Assembly: GCF_004016445.2 (NCBI RefSeq)
Contig: NZ_SADT02000004.1
Span: 124,001-188,000, forward strand
Length of the DNA stretch: 64,000 bases
Source of the DNA: Mesorhizobium sp. M2E.F.Ca.ET.219.01.1.1
GTDB taxonomy: Bacteria > Pseudomonadota > Alphaproteobacteria > Rhizobiales > Rhizobiaceae
Direction of reading: 5' to 3'
Shown here in pieces: positions 61,558-64,000 of the stretch. Within the stretch, counting starts at the first letter, position 1. Each line of letters opens with the position of its first letter. Under the pieces are notes generated by a model. The model had not been told where the DNA came from, did not search any database, and worked only from the letters and a program-made list of their open reading frames with translations. Position numbers and translations under genes: made by a program.

Positions 61558-62098
61558 AATAGCCGTCAGACGGAGCGGCGCGGCGCTTCCCACGGAAGCC
61601 CGCGCCCTCGTCGCTATCGAGAAAGCTCTCCACCAGCCCTTCGACCGAGTGCCGCCTGCCATCGCGGGTCGCGATAACAGTGCCGCCACCAAATTCGTAG
61701 CTCTCATCGACCTCGAATGTCGTGTCGCGCGAAAGCAGCGCGATAGCCCCTTCCATCAGCCCGTCGGGAACTCCAGCGTCTTTGCAGGTGCTGTAGAGGG
61801 CGGCATCGATCTTGTCCTGCACCCGTGACTGCTTGGCAGTCGCCAAGTCTGTCTCATACTTGGTCTTAAGACCGTCGAACTGAGCTTTAAGGGCTGCAAT
61901 TTGGGCCGAGCCATCGCGGATGACATCAGCCACGCTGGTCACCAGCCTGAAGCCCCTGCTTGGGTCTTCTTCTTCAACGTAGGCGGCACGGTAGGCTTCC
62001 GGAATGTCATCCAGCGCATCCGCCGCGATGCGGCGCGGCAACCGCAACAGTTGCTCTTGATCATGCACCTGGACGTAATAGTTGTTCGGGTCTGCCAT
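61532..62098 (-). CDS. Phage-cassette hypothetical protein with coiled coil
   Basis: A 188-residue protein (MADPNNYYVQVHDQEQLLRL). A predicted coiled coil is at about 65-95 (GSAQIAALKAQFDGLKTKYE). The rest (EGAIALLSRDTTFEVDESYE; then VEGLVESFLDSDEGAGF) resembles phage structural-assembly proteins in style, such as scaffold-like proteins, without a firm match. It is the last gene of the minus-strand cassette and follows the next gene by 3 bp. Confidence 0.6.
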   Translation of the reverse strand: MADPNNYYVQVHDQEQLLRLPRRIAADALDDIPEAYRAAYVEEEDPSRGFRLVTSVADVIRDGSAQIAALKAQFDGLKTKYETDLATAKQSRVQDKIDAALYSTCKDAGVPDGLMEGAIALLSRDTTFEVDESYEFGGGTVIATRDGRRHSVEGLVESFLDSDEGAGFRGKRRAAPSDGYFTGLLGRR

Positions 62099-62101
62099 GG
62101 G

Positions 62102-62818
62102 TTATACTCCTGCGGCGTGAGCAGCGGCGGCCTCAGCCTCGCGCTGCGCGATTGCTGCCTGACGCGCCATCGGCGTGTCGGCTGCTGACTTCACGATCCC
62201 AACAAACAGGCGTCCCGACCGCTCCATAGCCTCCACCGCCTTTGTCAGGCGTTGCAAGCGGGCATAGTCAGCGCCGTGGGTGTGCTGCCGATAGTGATGG
62301 CGGATGGAGTCCAGCTGCGCTGCGCCAAGGCCCGTGAGCATGGCAGGGCCGCGCAGCACGGCGGCGATAACGATCTCGTCGTTTCGGGCCTTCGCCTGCG
62401 CGATGGCGTCGGCGCGCTCCTTGTCGCCCATGGCAGCGAGGCGCGCCCTGATTTCGGCCTCGATACCCAGTGCAACGCTATCCTTGGGCGGCGGTGGTGC
62501 CCCGGTACGCTTCTCGATATTGGCGATCTCCGTCTTGGCTCGCGTCAGCGCGGCGTCAAGCTGAGCGGCAACGCGTTGGCCAGCTTTGGATGCAGCGGTA
62601 GCGACGCGCAGGACATTGGCTTCGGGCGTTTGCGTTCGATCTGCCAGCGCTGCCTTTTCAAGATTAGCGAGCACCGTTGCCTGCTCGCGTGCCAGCTTCA
62701 CCGCGTTCGAAAGCCCGCTGATCACGGGGTCAGCGACAGGAGCGCCGGTTGCCGGATCGGTCTCCGCGAGCCGATCCACGAATGCTTCATTCAGGTCCAG
62801 GGGGACTTTGATTGCCAT
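62102..62818 (-). CDS. Phage-cassette hypothetical helical protein
   Basis: A 238-residue Ala-rich helical protein (MAIKVPLDLNEAFVDRLAET; AASKAGQRVAAQLDAALTRA; KTEIANIEKRTGAPPPPKDS). No family recognised. It is separated by 3 bp from the gene downstream and 13 bp from the one upstream. The tight packing argues for a single phage operon. Could be a terminase-small-subunit-like or scaffold protein, but nothing in the sequence decides it. Confidence 0.6.
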   Translation of the reverse strand: MAIKVPLDLNEAFVDRLAETDPATGAPVADPVISGLSNAVKLAREQATVLANLEKAALADRTQTPEANVLRVATAASKAGQRVAAQLDAALTRAKTEIANIEKRTGAPPPPKDSVALGIEAEIRARLAAMGDKERADAIAQAKARNDEIVIAAVLRGPAMLTGLGAAQLDSIRHHYRQHTHGADYARLQRLTKAVEAMERSGRLFVGIVKSAADTPMARQAAIAQREAEAAAAHAAGV

Positions 62819-62831
62819 GACTATTTCTCCA

Positions 62832-63233
62832 TCAGACTTTGCAATTTTCGATCACAAACAGCGCGTAGCTGACGCGCGCCACGGCGGGACCAATGTCTAT
62901 GAAACCAAGGCCGGTGAATGCTCGCCGTCGCGGTGCCAGCATGACGCGAACAACTTCGCCACCTCTTTCGAAGCTCATGAATACGCCCTTGAAGCCCTCG
63001 ACCAGCACTTTGCTGCCGGGCTTAAAGACCGGCCTTTCAACGGATCGCAGCTTGCTCTCATGGGTTTGCAATCCGCTGTATCCGCCGTGTGCGGACGGCG
63101 CCTTGCGGAGGAGCTTTACATCCCGCCCACCGCGAGGATTGGTGATGAATCCAGCTGTCACGTATGTTGATCGCGTAGCCTGCCCGCTGCCAGGTGCTGA
63201 AATGACGATATCGCCAATCTGGAAACCCATCAC
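62832..63233 (-). CDS. Phage-cassette hypothetical, paralogue of the next gene upstream
   Basis: A 133-residue protein (MMGFQIGDIVISAPGSGQAT; NPRGGRDVKLLRKAP; FKPGSKVLVEGFKGVF; YALFVIENCKV). It shares layout with the 121-residue product at 63230-63595: GDIV near the start, GG(R/Q)D followed by L-RK, a G..V.V.G..G beta hairpin, RV-L..R, and a hydrophobic end (V)LEN or VIEN. Beta-rich composition. Function unknown. Overlaps that gene by 4 bp. Confidence 0.6.
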   Translation of the reverse strand: MMGFQIGDIVISAPGSGQATRSTYVTAGFITNPRGGRDVKLLRKAPSAHGGYSGLQTHESKLRSVERPVFKPGSKVLVEGFKGVFMSFERGGEVVRVMLAPRRRAFTGLGFIDIGPAVARVSYALFVIENCKV

Positions 63234-63595
63234 AGCGCCCGATTTTCCAGAACGAGCAGGGCAATGCTCATGCTCGCAATAGCTGCGTCCAGCCCGATGC
63301 TAAGGCCCGTCTCCGTGGTCATCGTTCTCGCGTCCAGCAGCACGCGGGCGAAGCCGTTCTGCGTTTCCAGATAGCTCCCTGCCAGCCCATTGACGGTAAC
63401 GCGGTCGCCCTCCTGAAAGGGCTCGCTTTCAACCACCGTCAGCCCAGCAGCATCCTTGAGCAAGCCAGTCGAACGGCTGTCATCAGACTTGCGGATTAGG
63501 CGAGCGTCTTGGCCGCCATGCGCGTTGCCAATCAGTTCCAGCACGACCCATTTGAGGCCGCTTTCCGTGACGACAATATCGCCCTCGCGTGCCAT
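63230..63595 (-). CDS. Phage-cassette hypothetical, paralogue of the next gene downstream
   Basis: A 121-residue beta-rich protein (MAREGDIVVTESGLKWVVLE; NAHGGQDARLIRKSD; FQEGDRVTVNGLAGSY; ALLVLENRAL). It parallels the 133-residue neighbour motif by motif, so the pair probably arose by tandem duplication. Starts and stops overlap the neighbours by 1-4 bp. Unknown function; likely phage structural or accessory. Confidence 0.6.
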   Translation of the reverse strand: MAREGDIVVTESGLKWVVLELIGNAHGGQDARLIRKSDDSRSTGLLKDAAGLTVVESEPFQEGDRVTVNGLAGSYLETQNGFARVLLDARTMTTETGLSIGLDAAIASMSIALLVLENRAL

Positions 63596-63975
63596 CAGAT
63601 TTCCCCAGGTTGAGCGAGGCGCTGCTCCACCGCTGAAAGGTCGATTGGCGGCTTGGCGTCGCGGTCCCGCTGCACGAGCAGGGCGAATTGCCAGCGTGGG
63701 ATCGTCAGATGCTCGGAATGGCCGTCGTCGAAGTCGCGCTGCACGGTGACGAACAACTCAGCGAATTCGCGCGGCGCTCTCGCCAGCATCTTGCCGCTCT
63801 CAAACTGCTCGATGAAGGGATGGGTGGGCTTTGGCGCAGCCACCGCCACGTACAGCGCATCCTCCTTGAACAGAGTGATGGAGCTATCGGCACCGAAGCG
63901 CGCGCTCGTAAATCCGGGGTCGAAATAGTTGCGCTTGTGCCCGCGGTGCAGATCGCATTCGGGGCGCAGCGTCAT
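63595..63975 (-). CDS. Phage-cassette hypothetical protein, may extend beyond window
   Basis: A 126-residue protein from ATG 63975 (MTLRPECDLHRGHKRNYFDP; LFKEDALYVAVAAPKP; HLTIPRWQFALLVQRDRDA). The frame stays open upstream to the window edge, so the true start may lie outside. It ends one base into the next gene. No family is recognised. Confidence 0.55.
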   Translation of the reverse strand: MTLRPECDLHRGHKRNYFDPGFTSARFGADSSITLFKEDALYVAVAAPKPTHPFIEQFESGKMLARAPREFAELFVTVQRDFDDGHSEHLTIPRWQFALLVQRDRDAKPPIDLSAVEQRLAQPGEI

Positions 63976-64000
63976 CAGAAGTTCGGTGCCGCTCGCTGTG

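Overview
The window is high-GC DNA with the gene content and codon style of an alphaproteobacterium of the order Hyphomicrobiales. Mesorhizobium or a close relative fits best: ABC uptake loci with LacI or GlxA regulators, rhizobial palindromic intergenic repeats, FixJ-type response regulators, and a Ti-plasmid-style traA/traC/traD/oriT module. No nod, nif, rRNA or ribosomal protein genes are present. The organism is inferred from gene families, not from a marker gene.

1-18.7 kb is ordinary chromosome. An amino-acid uptake and oxidation operon (solute-binding protein, fused permease-ATPase, FAD amine oxidase, TPR protein) diverges from a LacI regulator across a perfect 34-bp palindrome. Next come a GlxA-type regulator, a DddP-like M24 enzyme, a cysteine hydrolase, an esterase and a Tat-exported peptide-binding protein. 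These are followed by a NUDIX hydrolase, free methionine-R-sulfoxide reductase, a YeiH-type permease, GNAT and ACT proteins, and an aldehyde dehydrogenase interrupted by a TAG codon. 18.7-21.5 kb is gene-poor, with small exported or hypothetical proteins.

21.5-43.5 kb is a coherent stress/envelope island: MscS channel, DUF900 lipoprotein hydrolase, MarC, an outer-membrane-type protein, a FixJ-type regulator, a lone receiver, a MASE4-type histidine kinase, then DyP peroxidase, DUF4331, TPR, amidohydrolase, HupE, SBF-type permease and DUF3300. An 18-bp palindrome, ATTGTCC-N4-GGACAAT, lies ahead of at least five transcription units here. Two of the promoter segments carrying it are visible duplications. 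One is a 123-bp cassette in front of mscS and the response regulator. The other is a roughly 315-bp copy of the 3' end of the kinase gene plus its downstream promoter, now in front of hupE. I infer one two-component regulon that spread by copying promoter cassettes.

43.8-64 kb is mobile DNA. A decayed conjugation module (traD, frameshifted traC, oriT, intact traA, alpA-like gene, no T4SS) leads into a putative defence island. That island has a ~1530-residue STAND NTPase with an N-terminal Cap4/DUF4297-like nuclease (Avs-like), divergent from an 802-residue DUF4238 + SEC-C protein. After these come an XRE regulator with its own palindromic operator, two hypotheticals and a large serine recombinase whose last codons run into a 49-bp 3' fragment of a tRNA-Gln (CUG) gene. 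That fragment looks like an attachment site. To its right a tyrosine integrase, a DUF2971 protein, small DNA-binding proteins and a cassette of five overlapping minus-strand phage-like genes mark a second integrated element that continues past the window end.
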